NCBI GenBank assembly: GCA_016934535.1
Contig: JAFGSQ010000014.1
Location: 1-37,919 of the forward strand
DNA from: a candidate division WOR-3 bacterium
GTDB taxonomy: Bacteria; SDB-A
DNA length: 37,919 nucleotides
Direction of reading: 5' to 3'
In this document: piece after piece, positions 17,459 to 25,727 of the stretch
Numbering within the stretch: position 1 is the stretch's first letter
How the letters are laid out: every line of letters starts with the position of its first letter
The notes under the pieces: model-generated
Seen by the model: only the letters and a program-made list of their open reading frames with translations
Database searches by the model: none
Told to the model about the DNA's origin: nothing
Made by a program: the position numbers and the translations under genes

Positions 17459-20400
17459 TTTTTTTAATCCCGTTCAGCGTTTTAACTATCATTTTTCTCA
17501 GATTTTCATCCCTACGACGCTCCGCGGCTTTCAAAGATTTCTTGTAATGAATTGCCGCTTTTTCCTTATTGCCAGACACCCTGAAGGCTTCTCCAATGTT
17601 GAAAAGTATTACTGCTTCGTCTCCTGATTTGGTTTTCTCGGCAATTTCAAGAGCTTCACTGTAAAATTTCAAAGCTTTTTCCAATTCATTTTCGAACAAA
17701 GCGCCCATGGTGCTCAATGTGTGCATTAATCCTAATTTTACTTCTGTCCTTCTGTAAATGTTCACGGCCTGTTCGAGAAACTCAGCAGCTTTTAATTTAT
17801 TGCCCAGCTTCATGTAGATAGAACCCAAATTGTGAAGCGAAGAGGCTTGACCGGACATGTCTCCGATTTTTTTCTTTATCTCGTAAGACTTTATAAAGTA
17901 TGAAAGTGATTTTCTGACAAAACTTCTTTTCAGGTAGTTTATGCCTAAATTGTTATAAACCCCGGCCATCAATCGCCTGTTTTCTCTGAATTCCTTCAAA
18001 CCTATACATCTTTTCAGGCATTTTTCCGAATTCTCGTATTCAGAAAGCATATTGTAAACCGCTGCCATGTTCATCAAAACTTTTATCTGTCCAAAAGCCA
18101 GCGCGTTATCGGATGCGGTTTCGAGCGCTTGCTTGTATTTTTCAATTGCTTCTCTGTAATTTCCGTGGTTCCTGTAAATCAAGCCCATCATGTTTATCGC
18201 GTCGAGAGTAGTTAATGGGTCATTGGTCTTCGATATGAGATTTGCCGCTTCTTTTAATGTCGTTTCAGCTTCCAAGATATCGCCCATCGCCACTTGAACA
18301 CCTGCAATATTTACCGTGATCTTTGCTTCAATACTCTCTGATCCTGACTTTTTTGCCGACAGGAGAGAATCTTTTAATGTTTTTAAAGCGTTCTTTTTTT
18401 CACCTTTTGTTTCAAGGATCTGCCCGATTTTCAGCATGACTTCGGCATATTGCAGGTCGTTGCCTTTTTTCCTGTGGCTTTCTGCCATTTCAAAACATAT
18501 TTTTTCAGCGTCTTCCAGCGCGTACTTCTCCATGAGGTTTTTAACGTGAAGGTCAGCCCAATACAGCCATTTTCCGGTTACGCCGCTTTTTTTGGCTTGC
18601 TCATAGATCATGGCCGCTTCAGTTTCTCCGATTTTTCCCTGCTCCATTGCCGACAAAGCTTTTTTGTGCAGTTCCTGCCTTTCAGAAGGCATGAGAAGCT
18701 GGTAAGCTGCCTCCTGCAGAAGATTGTGAGAAAAAGACAACGTCTTTGCACCCTTCTCGATGAAAACATTTTTTTCAACTGCTTCGATAATAGATTTTTC
18801 AAGTTCGGTTTTTTTTGTCGCCAGAATATCGGAAAGAATGTCCTTCATGAATGAGTAACCCAGGATTGAAGCTGTTTTTACTGTATTTCTCGTCGTTTCC
18901 TCAAGCGTGTCAATCCTCGAAGTCAAAACGCCGTATAGAGTTGTAGGAAGCATGACTTTAGAATTCACACTATGTTCCTCGCCAAAGCTTTCTTTGAGTG
19001 TGATAGCCAGCTGTTCGGCGAAAAACGGGTTGCCCTGGGATTTTATGAGGAGTTCTTTCCCCATTTTTAATTGTTCGGTGAATCCGTAGTGTCCGATAAT
19101 GGTTTCAATACACTTTACACTCATTGGTTTCAAATCTATCCTCTGATAATCCAGCCCTTTCACAAAATCGGTAACCAATTTGCATTCTCTCGAAACGATA
19201 ATTACTGCCGCATTAAAATCCGTTTGATGTTTCAGAAGACGCAGGAAAAACTTCCTCGACAATTCGTCAACGAACTGAAAGTCATCGACCACGAGAATAA
19301 TTTTTCTTCCTCTTGAATTCGCTTTTATTAGGTCTATAAGGCAGTAAATTTGATTTTCAACTCTGTCTTTTTCCTCTGATTGCTCGTAAGCGCTTTTTAA
19401 AATCTTGTAACCGCACATTGAAGCGATAAAACTTGCGTAAGGCCTGAGATGTTCAAGAGGTCCCGACAGACTCTTTTGGATTTTCATGTATGCCGATTTT
19501 CGGGACTCGTCTTTTATATTCATCTGTTCCAGTATCCAGGGTTTAAAAGGATTCCACGGAATTTTTATCGTCCCGTCGCACCTGAGGTGATTTACCGCGT
19601 ACCGATCGTCCAGTTTTTTTATGAATTCATCGACGAGCCTGGTTTTTCCAATTCCCACGTCCCCAATTATCAAAACAGGTTTTTTTTCATTTTTTGAAAA
19701 GATAGACAATACGGATTGTGACAGTTTTGCCATTTCGATCTTTCTGCCCGAGAAAGGCGTTTGATATCTCGGATTTGAGACAAATTTCAATCCCTTCAAG
19801 ACGAACAGATCCTGTTTTTTTTTCTTGCCCTTGAGCCTTTCAGTATTGTACAAATCGTAAGAGGCAATGTCAGACGAGCACCGGGCAAGTGTTTCCGAAA
19901 CGATTATTTCGCCAGGTTCGGCTCTTGCCATCAGGCGGGCGGAAGTATTCACGACATCACCGATAACGGTCCATTCGTTCCTGAACAGACACCCTGTCAG
20001 CCCCGCATATGAAAGTCCGTAATCCAAACCTGCTTTGGCTCCGTGAATTTTTGAAACTACATCAGCGGCGAATCTCAATGAAAGCAAGTCGGCGTTTTCT
20101 CTCGCCTTGGGGGCGCCGAAAATAACGAGGGCTGTAAGCCCCTTGTCGCTGTATTCAACCTTGTTGAATAGACCGTAATACTTTACCGAGAGATCCGTGC
20201 ATGTTCTGGTCACTTTATCTACGAAACCATAGGAGTCGTCGTTTCCGAAATTGACAAAGACAGGAACGATCAATCTGATCTCAGCTCTTCTGCACGCGCT
20301 AAAAACAGAGTGAGGAATGAATCTGCCGAGAATATTCTGGGGAGCTACCGTGGTTTCGTTTATAATGGTTTTTCGCATCACTTCTGTTGAACGCGTTTTT

Positions 20401-20873
20401 TTCCGATTCTCGGTTTTGAATGCTTTTTTAACGGCTTCTCCGGCAAAATAATAACATGATCTTTCCGAATTTCCTGTTATTCCCCATTTTATATCACCGG
20501 TTGATTTGCCGAATTTGAGTGAAAGCCCCTTCGCTACTCCCTTTCTGAAAGTTACCGGCATGGAATTTACTGCTTTTGAAAGGTTTTTTCCGCTGTCTTC
20601 AGGGAATAAAGCGAGAAATGCGTCTCCGGCGAAACCTGACACAAATCCGTTGTTTTCGTAAACGATCCTGACCGGTTCGTCAAAGGCGGCAAAAAGGATT
20701 TTAGAAATCGTTTCCGCGCCTGTGTCGCCCCTCTTGAAAAGATTTTCAGTTTTAGATGTAAAACCTGTTATATCGACAAAAAGTGCGGATCCCCGAAACG
20801 ATCCTTTTTTTCTTTTCTCGTTTATTTTCTCCGATATAAAACCGGGTAATAAGGCAGATATTTCATCTATCAT
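17451..20873 (-). CDS. Soluble adenylyl cyclase-like protein: two cyclase domains, NTPase and TPRs
   Basis: The 1140-residue protein has no signal or membrane segment. Residues about 25-150 are cyclase domain C1 with metal-binding Asp34 (LFVDITGFT) and Asp84 (FAGDAFLALF). Residues about 195-365 are C2 with Lys244 (SDKG), Thr302 (EWTVIG), Asn309 and Arg313 (VNTSARL). These cover the full catalytic set of one composite site, arranged as in mammalian soluble adenylyl cyclase (class IIIb, Thr rather than Asp for adenine). Then come an AAA/STAND-like NTPase (Walker A GDVGIGKT 404-411; Walker B ILVVDDFQ) and about eight TPRs (about 810-1130). It predicts cAMP synthesis gated by NTP and protein binding; bicarbonate sensing is only by analogy. 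There is no Shine-Dalgarno at the ATG. Confidence 0.88.
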   Translation of the reverse strand: MIDEISALLPGFISEKINEKRKKGSFRGSALFVDITGFTSKTENLFKRGDTGAETISKILFAAFDEPVRIVYENNGFVSGFAGDAFLALFPEDSGKNLSKAVNSMPVTFRKGVAKGLSLKFGKSTGDIKWGITGNSERSCYYFAGEAVKKAFKTENRKKTRSTEVMRKTIINETTVAPQNILGRFIPHSVFSACRRAEIRLIVPVFVNFGNDDSYGFVDKVTRTCTDLSVKYYGLFNKVEYSDKGLTALVIFGAPKARENADLLSLRFAADVVSKIHGAKAGLDYGLSYAGLTGCLFRNEWTVIGDVVNTSARLMARAEPGEIIVSETLARCSSDIASYDLYNTERLKGKKKKQDLFVLKGLKFVSNPRYQTPFSGRKIEMAKLSQSVLSIFSKNEKKPVLIIGDVGIGKTRLVDEFIKKLDDRYAVNHLRCDGTIKIPWNPFKPWILEQMNIKDESRKSAYMKIQKSLSGPLEHLRPYASFIASMCGYKILKSAYEQSEEKDRVENQIYCLIDLIKANSRGRKIILVVDDFQFVDELSRKFFLRLLKHQTDFNAAVIIVSRECKLVTDFVKGLDYQRIDLKPMSVKCIETIIGHYGFTEQLKMGKELLIKSQGNPFFAEQLAITLKESFGEEHSVNSKVMLPTTLYGVLTSRIDTLEETTRNTVKTASILGYSFMKDILSDILATKKTELEKSIIEAVEKNVFIEKGAKTLSFSHNLLQEAAYQLLMPSERQELHKKALSAMEQGKIGETEAAMIYEQAKKSGVTGKWLYWADLHVKNLMEKYALEDAEKICFEMAESHRKKGNDLQYAEVMLKIGQILETKGEKKNALKTLKDSLLSAKKSGSESIEAKITVNIAGVQVAMGDILEAETTLKEAANLISKTNDPLTTLDAINMMGLIYRNHGNYREAIEKYKQALETASDNALAFGQIKVLMNMAAVYNMLSEYENSEKCLKRCIGLKEFRENRRLMAGVYNNLGINYLKRSFVRKSLSYFIKSYEIKKKIGDMSGQASSLHNLGSIYMKLGNKLKAAEFLEQAVNIYRRTEVKLGLMHTLSTMGALFENELEKALKFYSEALEIAEKTKSGDEAVILFNIGEAFRVSGNKEKAAIHYKKSLKAAERRRDENLRKMIVKTLNGIKKND

Positions 20874-20884
20874 CGGTAATTAGT

Positions 20885-20914
20885 ATGATATAATGAGTGG
20901 AGTCTGTCGTGCAA
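20885..20914 (-). promoter_or_regulatory. Possible promoter for the sAC-like cyclase unit
   Basis: On the minus strand TTGCAC (20914-20909), an 18-base spacer and TATCAT (20890-20885) would start RNA only a few bases before the ATG at 20873. That fits the lack of a ribosome-binding site. Confidence 0.35.
20886..20894 (+). promoter_or_regulatory. Extended -10 promoter for the lipoprotein gene
   Basis: TGATATAAT is a perfect extended -10 element (TGnTATAAT) about 58 bases before the ATG at 20953. No -35 is evident. It overlaps the divergent -10 element of the cyclase. Confidence 0.45.
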
Positions 20915-20952
20915 TTATTATGATTGACTCGGGTTGTTAAAAAGGAGGCTAT

Positions 20953-21840
20953 ATGAAACTCAGACATTTAATGCTTTTTATCACAGTGATTTTGTCAATT
21001 GTCTTTTCATGTTCAAAAACAAATTCCCCGGAAAATCCCGAACCGGGTCATCTGGACAACCAGGCAATAACCGACCTCATCAACGACGAATACGCCAACC
21101 TTCTCGGAGATCCTTCGCATTACGGCACAGAAGATACAATATCCGGCGGAACCTTCAACAAATACGATATAATACCCATTTTTTGGTATCGAGGAATCCC
21201 GTACGAACTGACAAAGGATTTGGACATTGATATTCACGGCGACACAGCCGATGTATCTTTTGTTTTCTCCGTCTCAGGTCCTTTTCGCATTTTTTATACC
21301 GACAGTTTTTATATGGATTCGGTAATAAAATCTTATTCGGACAACGTAACAAGAGTCGCCAGATTTGAAAGAGTAGGGTCGATTACCGATCCGGACAGGG
21401 GTTGGAGATTGAGAGGCTTGTCGATGACTCAAGTCCGCTCGGCAGGATCGGGAGTGATAATTGACAGCGTATTGATTGTCTGTCAGGACACTACTTTTTT
21501 TCTCGACAGAAACTATTTTGAGCACATTCACAGAGTGACGGACAGTCTCAACGAAATCGTCCAGATCCGTCAGAACGATTCATTCACAATTGTTCTTTTT
21601 TCGAGCGGAGATACGGCTTGCGCTTTTCTCCATTTTTCATGGCCGAACAATCACAAAAGAGGTATTCTGGCTGAAACACAACACGGCATTCACAGAAGAA
21701 GATTCGCTCTCGGAGACACTTCTCTCGCTGAGATTATCATTTTCACTTTTGACGCCATTTACAGAAGAACTCTTTTCACGGACACTGGATCGTATTACTC
21801 CACAGGATACTCGGTGCCCGTCAAAGTTCTTGTTCAATAA
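20953..21840 (+). CDS. Hypothetical SPII lipoprotein
   Basis: The 295-residue protein has a clear lipoprotein signal: KLRH, a hydrophobic stretch and the lipobox VFSC with Cys20, followed by a Pro/Asn-rich linker. The mature part is rich in beta strands and Asp/Ser/Thr (DIDIHGDTADVSFVFSVSGPF, DSVLIVCQDTTFFL). No known domain is recognised. It is probably anchored in the envelope. AGGAGG lies four bases before the ATG. It stands alone between the divergent cyclase gene and a convergent lipoprotein gene. Confidence 0.75.
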   Translation: MKLRHLMLFITVILSIVFSCSKTNSPENPEPGHLDNQAITDLINDEYANLLGDPSHYGTEDTISGGTFNKYDIIPIFWYRGIPYELTKDLDIDIHGDTADVSFVFSVSGPFRIFYTDSFYMDSVIKSYSDNVTRVARFERVGSITDPDRGWRLRGLSMTQVRSAGSGVIIDSVLIVCQDTTFFLDRNYFEHIHRVTDSLNEIVQIRQNDSFTIVLFSSGDTACAFLHFSWPNNHKRGILAETQHGIHRRRFALGDTSLAEIIIFTFDAIYRRTLFTDTGSYYSTGYSVPVKVLVQ

Positions 21841-21887
21841 AATCAAAATAATTAAGACAGATTGTATGCACTGCCGCTTTCAAGAAC

Positions 21888-22652
21888 TTAATCTCCATAC
21901 TGATCAGAAGGCGGTTTGAAAGTTGAAAGCTCTACAGGACTGATCACTGAAATGGAATCAATTTCAATCACTTGTTTCATGTACAAAGAGTCTATCAGAA
22001 CAACAGTCTTGAAAGGGTAGGTGACGCCTTCTACCTCCCTGAAGTCGGACATCAGTGAAATCGTCCTCATCTCAGGCGTCAGGACGGTCTCTTTGACGAG
22101 AAGATATGACGAAGTGTCGTAGTATCTTATGACAGTGTCTTGATTCAGAGAATTTGTCAGCTCTATAACAAAAAGAGGAACATCGTACGCCGTGTCCAAT
22201 CCAAGACATCTGATGTTGAATATATCCGAATTCCTGTCGAGCTCGGCGTGCGAGGAGAATAGCTTTTTTATCTCTATTCTCGAAAGTGTTCTTTCGTCCT
22301 CCTCGACAACAAGATTGCCGTTTATGTCTATCCGCCAGTTAACCTCACCGTCGCATCCGGAAATTACTTTCATCGAGCCGAAATCCGCTTCTGTTTTTTC
22401 ATACGATTCAAGCTGTGTCAGGCTCTTAAATGTTCCCTGTATTTGAGTCCCTTCAATTGAAATTCTGCCTTCTGTATAAACTGTTCTGTGCGTCAGTATT
22501 CTGCCGATTCCGCCGAGGGCTTCTGCATTTTTTCCGAGGATACCGTAAGGATCTCTGCCGACCAATTTTCCGCTTGGTTTGATCGATTTCCCGCAGGACA
22601 AAATAATTAACAATGTTATTGCCAGTAATGCCGATCGCGTTGTCTTATTCAA
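21888..22652 (-). CDS. LolA-like / outer-membrane lipoprotein-sorting-type lipoprotein
   Basis: The 254-residue protein begins at TTG 22652 with GGAG six bases upstream. This start gives a clean SPII signal (NKTTRSALLAITLLIILSC, Cys20). A longer reading from ATG 22766 would add 38 residues inside the upstream gene and bury the signal. The mature part (NAEALGGIGRILTHRTVYTEGRIS, then VEGVTYPFKTVVLIDS) has the pattern of the curved beta-sheet LolA/LppX-like proteins that bind lipids or lipoproteins. The family call is tentative. The start overlaps the end of a class III cyclase gene, so the two are translationally coupled. Confidence 0.65.
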   Translation of the reverse strand: MNKTTRSALLAITLLIILSCGKSIKPSGKLVGRDPYGILGKNAEALGGIGRILTHRTVYTEGRISIEGTQIQGTFKSLTQLESYEKTEADFGSMKVISGCDGEVNWRIDINGNLVVEEDERTLSRIEIKKLFSSHAELDRNSDIFNIRCLGLDTAYDVPLFVIELTNSLNQDTVIRYYDTSSYLLVKETVLTPEMRTISLMSDFREVEGVTYPFKTVVLIDSLYMKQVIEIDSISVISPVELSTFKPPSDQYGD

Positions 22653-23292
22653 ATATTTCTCCTGCCGCGCTTCGATCCAGTATGAATATTTTTCCCAACT
22701 CTTCTGAAACATTTTTGGCCTGTTTTTCTTTGAATTTGAAATCGCTTCCGCATAGTCCGATAACATCTTCTGTTAAAAGAACTTCTCCGGCTGATGCTAC
22801 TTCCTCTCCGAGTTTACTCGCTTTGTTGACCGCGGATCCGTAAACGTCGAAATCGCCGATTTTCAGGATCTTTCCGCAGCTTATTCCGACGCACAGAAGA
22901 ACCTTCTCTTCGTCTGCCCTGGTTCTGTTATACTCTTCAAGACACTCCTGCATGGCTCTCGAACACTCGACGGCCTTATTGACGTTCCGGAATATGACGA
23001 GCATGCTGTCGCCTTCCATCTTTATAAGAATTCCGTCAAACTCTTCTATCACAGGAACCAAAAGTCTTTCGGATTCATAAATTGTCTGTAGAAAGTGGAC
23101 TATCCCGAACTGCTCGACTTTTCTGGAAAAACCCGTCAGATCAGTGAACATTATTGCCCATTCTTCGCCGAAAAGGTCCCATATTTTTTCGTCTATTCTT
23201 TTTTTGTCGGCTCCTTCCATCAATCTTTGAGCGAGAAGCTTTGACAGCCTTGCTTCGGAAGAAGAAAATCTAATATTTCTCGAATATATCAT
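22645..23292 (-). CDS. Single-domain class III adenylate/guanylate cyclase-like protein
   Basis: The 215-residue soluble protein is mostly one cyclase homology domain (about 42-185). Metal-binding Asp51 (MFTDLTGFSR) and Asp95 (KMEGDSML) are present, as is the substrate Lys91. The transition-state region reads DVYGSAVNKASKL: Asn156 is kept, but the usual Arg four residues later is Lys160. Activity may therefore be reduced, or the domain may be regulatory. Active enzymes of this kind form homodimers with two sites. The gene ends inside the start of a lipoprotein gene. No sensor domain is fused. Confidence 0.82.
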   Translation of the reverse strand: MIYSRNIRFSSSEARLSKLLAQRLMEGADKKRIDEKIWDLFGEEWAIMFTDLTGFSRKVEQFGIVHFLQTIYESERLLVPVIEEFDGILIKMEGDSMLVIFRNVNKAVECSRAMQECLEEYNRTRADEEKVLLCVGISCGKILKIGDFDVYGSAVNKASKLGEEVASAGEVLLTEDVIGLCGSDFKFKEKQAKNVSEELGKIFILDRSAAGEIFE

Positions 23293-23320
23293 GCTGTCCT
23301 CTCTTTGCCGTCAAGGCAGT

Positions 23321-23348
23321 TTCAAATGTTCAAAACATCTGTTATAAT
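23321..23348 (+). promoter_or_regulatory. Likely promoter for the glycosyltransferase-TPR gene
   Basis: TTCAAA (23321-23326), a 16-base spacer and a perfect TATAAT (23343-23348) lie in the 148-base divergent gap. The predicted leader before the inferred start at 23441 is about 85 bases. Confidence 0.45.
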
Positions 23349-23440
23349 AACCTGAATATCACAAAAAGAAATTATAAAACAGAATCTTCAGCAAAAGAAA
23401 CAACTCTGTAAACTAAACAGACAAACTTCGGAGTGAATCA

Positions 23441-25627
23441 ATAAAAACGACTGCGGGAAAAAAAGAATTTACAATCCTGCTTTTATTAACTTCCGTATAC
23501 ACCGCGGCGGGAATTATATACTTACTGCAGATCTCAAAGAATCCGTTTTTCTCTTTTCCATTCGGAGATCCTTTGTATTTCGACAAATACGCACAGCAAA
23601 TAGCCGGTGGAAACCTTTTGGGGAACGAAATATTTCACAAGGCCCCGCTGTATCAGTATTTTTTGGGTTTGATCTACGCGCTTTTCGGACATAATTACGC
23701 GGTGCCGAGACTGATCCAGGTTATGATGGGTTCGGCTACTACGGTTTTGGTTTTCTTTACCGCCAGAAAATTGTTCGGAAGAGCCGCGGGGTGGACCGCT
23801 TTCGTGCTGTCCGCTTTAAACGGCGTGTCAATATATTTTTCGGGCGAACTTCTAATGCCTACGCTTTTATCTTTTTTCATGCTCGTGTCGGCGGCGGTTT
23901 TCATGAAAGCTTTCGAAACGAAATCTTTGCTCCTTCACTTTGCATCTGGAATATGCTTCGGATTGACCTCGATAACCAGACCGAATTTCCTCGCGCCGGT
24001 TTTTATATTTCTCCTCATAATTACTTTGTCAGGTAAAAAGGATTTTATACCGAAACTTGCTTTGATCCTCGCCGGCCTTTTAATCACAGTTCTTCCTGTC
24101 ACAATCAGGAATTATGCCGTTGGAAATGATTTCGTTCCGATTTCTTCCCAGGGAGGTGTAATATTTTATATAGGTAATAATACTTTTTCAGACGGCATGT
24201 CGGCAGTAATACCCGGAACGGGTGACGACTGGGACGAAATTGCCCTGGCAGAAAGAGAAACGGGCAAGCCGATGAGACCTTCGGAAGCTTCCAATTTCTG
24301 GTTTAAAAAAGCGCTGGGCGAAATAGCAAAAAAGCCGGGAACGTTCGCGAAGTTAATGCTTATGAAAATCCTTTATTTTATTAACGGATACGAGATACCC
24401 AACAATCAGAACATCTATCTGGCTTCCAAGGGCACTTATGTTTCAGCCCTGGTGAAAAAGATACCTCTTTTCGGTGATTTTTGGCTTTATGTCCCTTCCG
24501 GAATAATTGTGCCCATGGGTATTTCGGGAATGTTTCTGGCGTTTTTCAAAAAGAGGAAAACTTCAGTGATTCCCGCACTTTTGATACTGTCATATTCGGC
24601 TTCCATCATCGTTTTTTGCGTTTTCAGCAGGCTGAGAGCCCCTCTTCTGCAGTTTTTCACTCTATTCGCCGCTTTTTTCGCCGTGACTGTCATAAGGGAA
24701 GCAAATAACAAAAAAATCTCGGTTCCATCGTCCTTGCTTTTTCTCGCGTTTCTCGGTATTTCAAATTACCGGTTCGTCAGGTCGGAATTTTCTTCGGCGG
24801 CGATGTACCATTTCAACCTCGGTTTGAAATACTACGCAGAATCGGATTTCAGAATCGCGGCTTCAGAATTTCAGAATTGCCTCAGGCTAGAACCGGGCTA
24901 TCCCAGGGCAAATCTTAATCTGGGACTGATATCATACAATACAGGAGATTTGAAAAGCGCAGAAAAGTTCTACGAACTTGAAATCCTATATAACCCCAAC
25001 GAAGCCAGATCATACAACAACTTGGCTGTTCTTTATTCCCGAATGGGACATGATTCTCTTTCAGTTGAAAACTGGAAAAAAGCCGTTTATTTAAATCCCC
25101 GTTATACAGAAGCGCGTCTCAACCTCGGAGCAAAATACGAAAACCTCGGTTTTCAGGACTCGGCTCTGAATATCTACCTTTCTATCCTTTCGTACGACAA
25201 ATTTTCAGAAACGACATATTCAGGCATTGCCAGAATCTACCAGAGAAAAGGGTTGATTAAAGAATCCGCCGAAAATTATGAAAAAGCGATATCAATCAAC
25301 CCCGAAAACCACGAAAATTACTTCAATTACTCACTTCTATATTCCGAATCCGCCGATTACGGCAATGCGATCCGTCTTCTTGAAAAATCTGTCGGTTTAC
25401 GTCCTGATTTTGCCGCGGGGTACAACAATCTAGGTTTGTGTTTTTTTTACTCGGGCGAAATCGAAAAAGCTCTATTGTCTCTTAAAAAAGCAGTCTCTCT
25501 GGATTACCAGTCGGTTCAGACTCATTTGGCCCTGGCAATGGTCTATGAGTCAATAGGAGAAACCGACAGTGCCGATTCCGAGCGAACCGTCGCCGCATCT
25601 CTGACAGGAACCCGTGAAGATTTTTAG
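23441..25627 (+). CDS. GT-C membrane glycosyltransferase (GT39/PMT-like) fused to TPRs; likely ATA start
   Basis: From ATA 23441 the protein has 728 residues. Residues about 1-440 carry about ten membrane helices with the GT-C loop signature FGDPLYFDKYAQQIAGG and HKAPLYQYFLGLIYALFG, as in lipid-sugar-using PMT/ArnT-like transferases. Residues about 455-720 hold about eight TPRs, presumably on one face of the membrane. The first standard start codon in frame (TTG 23573) would remove membrane helix 1 and cut into the acidic loop. The frame is open upstream to 23417 without ATG, GTG or TTG. GGAG at 23430-23433 is seven bases before ATA 23441, which yields KTTAGKKEFTILLLL, a good first helix. The start is inferred; a miscalled ATG is possible. 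Confidence 0.8.
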   Translation: MKTTAGKKEFTILLLLTSVYTAAGIIYLLQISKNPFFSFPFGDPLYFDKYAQQIAGGNLLGNEIFHKAPLYQYFLGLIYALFGHNYAVPRLIQVMMGSATTVLVFFTARKLFGRAAGWTAFVLSALNGVSIYFSGELLMPTLLSFFMLVSAAVFMKAFETKSLLLHFASGICFGLTSITRPNFLAPVFIFLLIITLSGKKDFIPKLALILAGLLITVLPVTIRNYAVGNDFVPISSQGGVIFYIGNNTFSDGMSAVIPGTGDDWDEIALAERETGKPMRPSEASNFWFKKALGEIAKKPGTFAKLMLMKILYFINGYEIPNNQNIYLASKGTYVSALVKKIPLFGDFWLYVPSGIIVPMGISGMFLAFFKKRKTSVIPALLILSYSASIIVFCVFSRLRAPLLQFFTLFAAFFAVTVIREANNKKISVPSSLLFLAFLGISNYRFVRSEFSSAAMYHFNLGLKYYAESDFRIAASEFQNCLRLEPGYPRANLNLGLISYNTGDLKSAEKFYELEILYNPNEARSYNNLAVLYSRMGHDSLSVENWKKAVYLNPRYTEARLNLGAKYENLGFQDSALNIYLSILSYDKFSETTYSGIARIYQRKGLIKESAENYEKAISINPENHENYFNYSLLYSESADYGNAIRLLEKSVGLRPDFAAGYNNLGLCFFYSGEIEKALLSLKKAVSLDYQSVQTHLALAMVYESIGETDSADSERTVAASLTGTREDF

Positions 25628-25653
25628 ATTTGTCAGATTTCGACAACACGCAA

Positions 25654-25682
25654 TTGACTGTGGTCTCTTTTTAAAGTAATAT
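25654..25682 (+). promoter_or_regulatory. Sigma70-like promoter for tdh-kbl
   Basis: TTGACT (25654-25659), 17 bases and TAATAT (25677-25682) lie in the 100-base gap before tdh. Confidence 0.4.
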
Positions 25683-25727
25683 TCCGTTTTCGACCCCATT
25701 TTATACTCAAAACGCTCTAAAGGAGGC

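Noticed and set aside
22652-22766. Longer start of the LolA-like lipoprotein at ATG 22766
   Set aside because: It would place 38 charged residues before the lipoprotein signal. TTG 22652 has a proper ribosome site and a clean signal.
23293-23440. Small gene or RNA in the 148-base divergent gap
   Set aside because: No frame with a ribosome site and no stable fold is seen beyond the promoter and leader elements.
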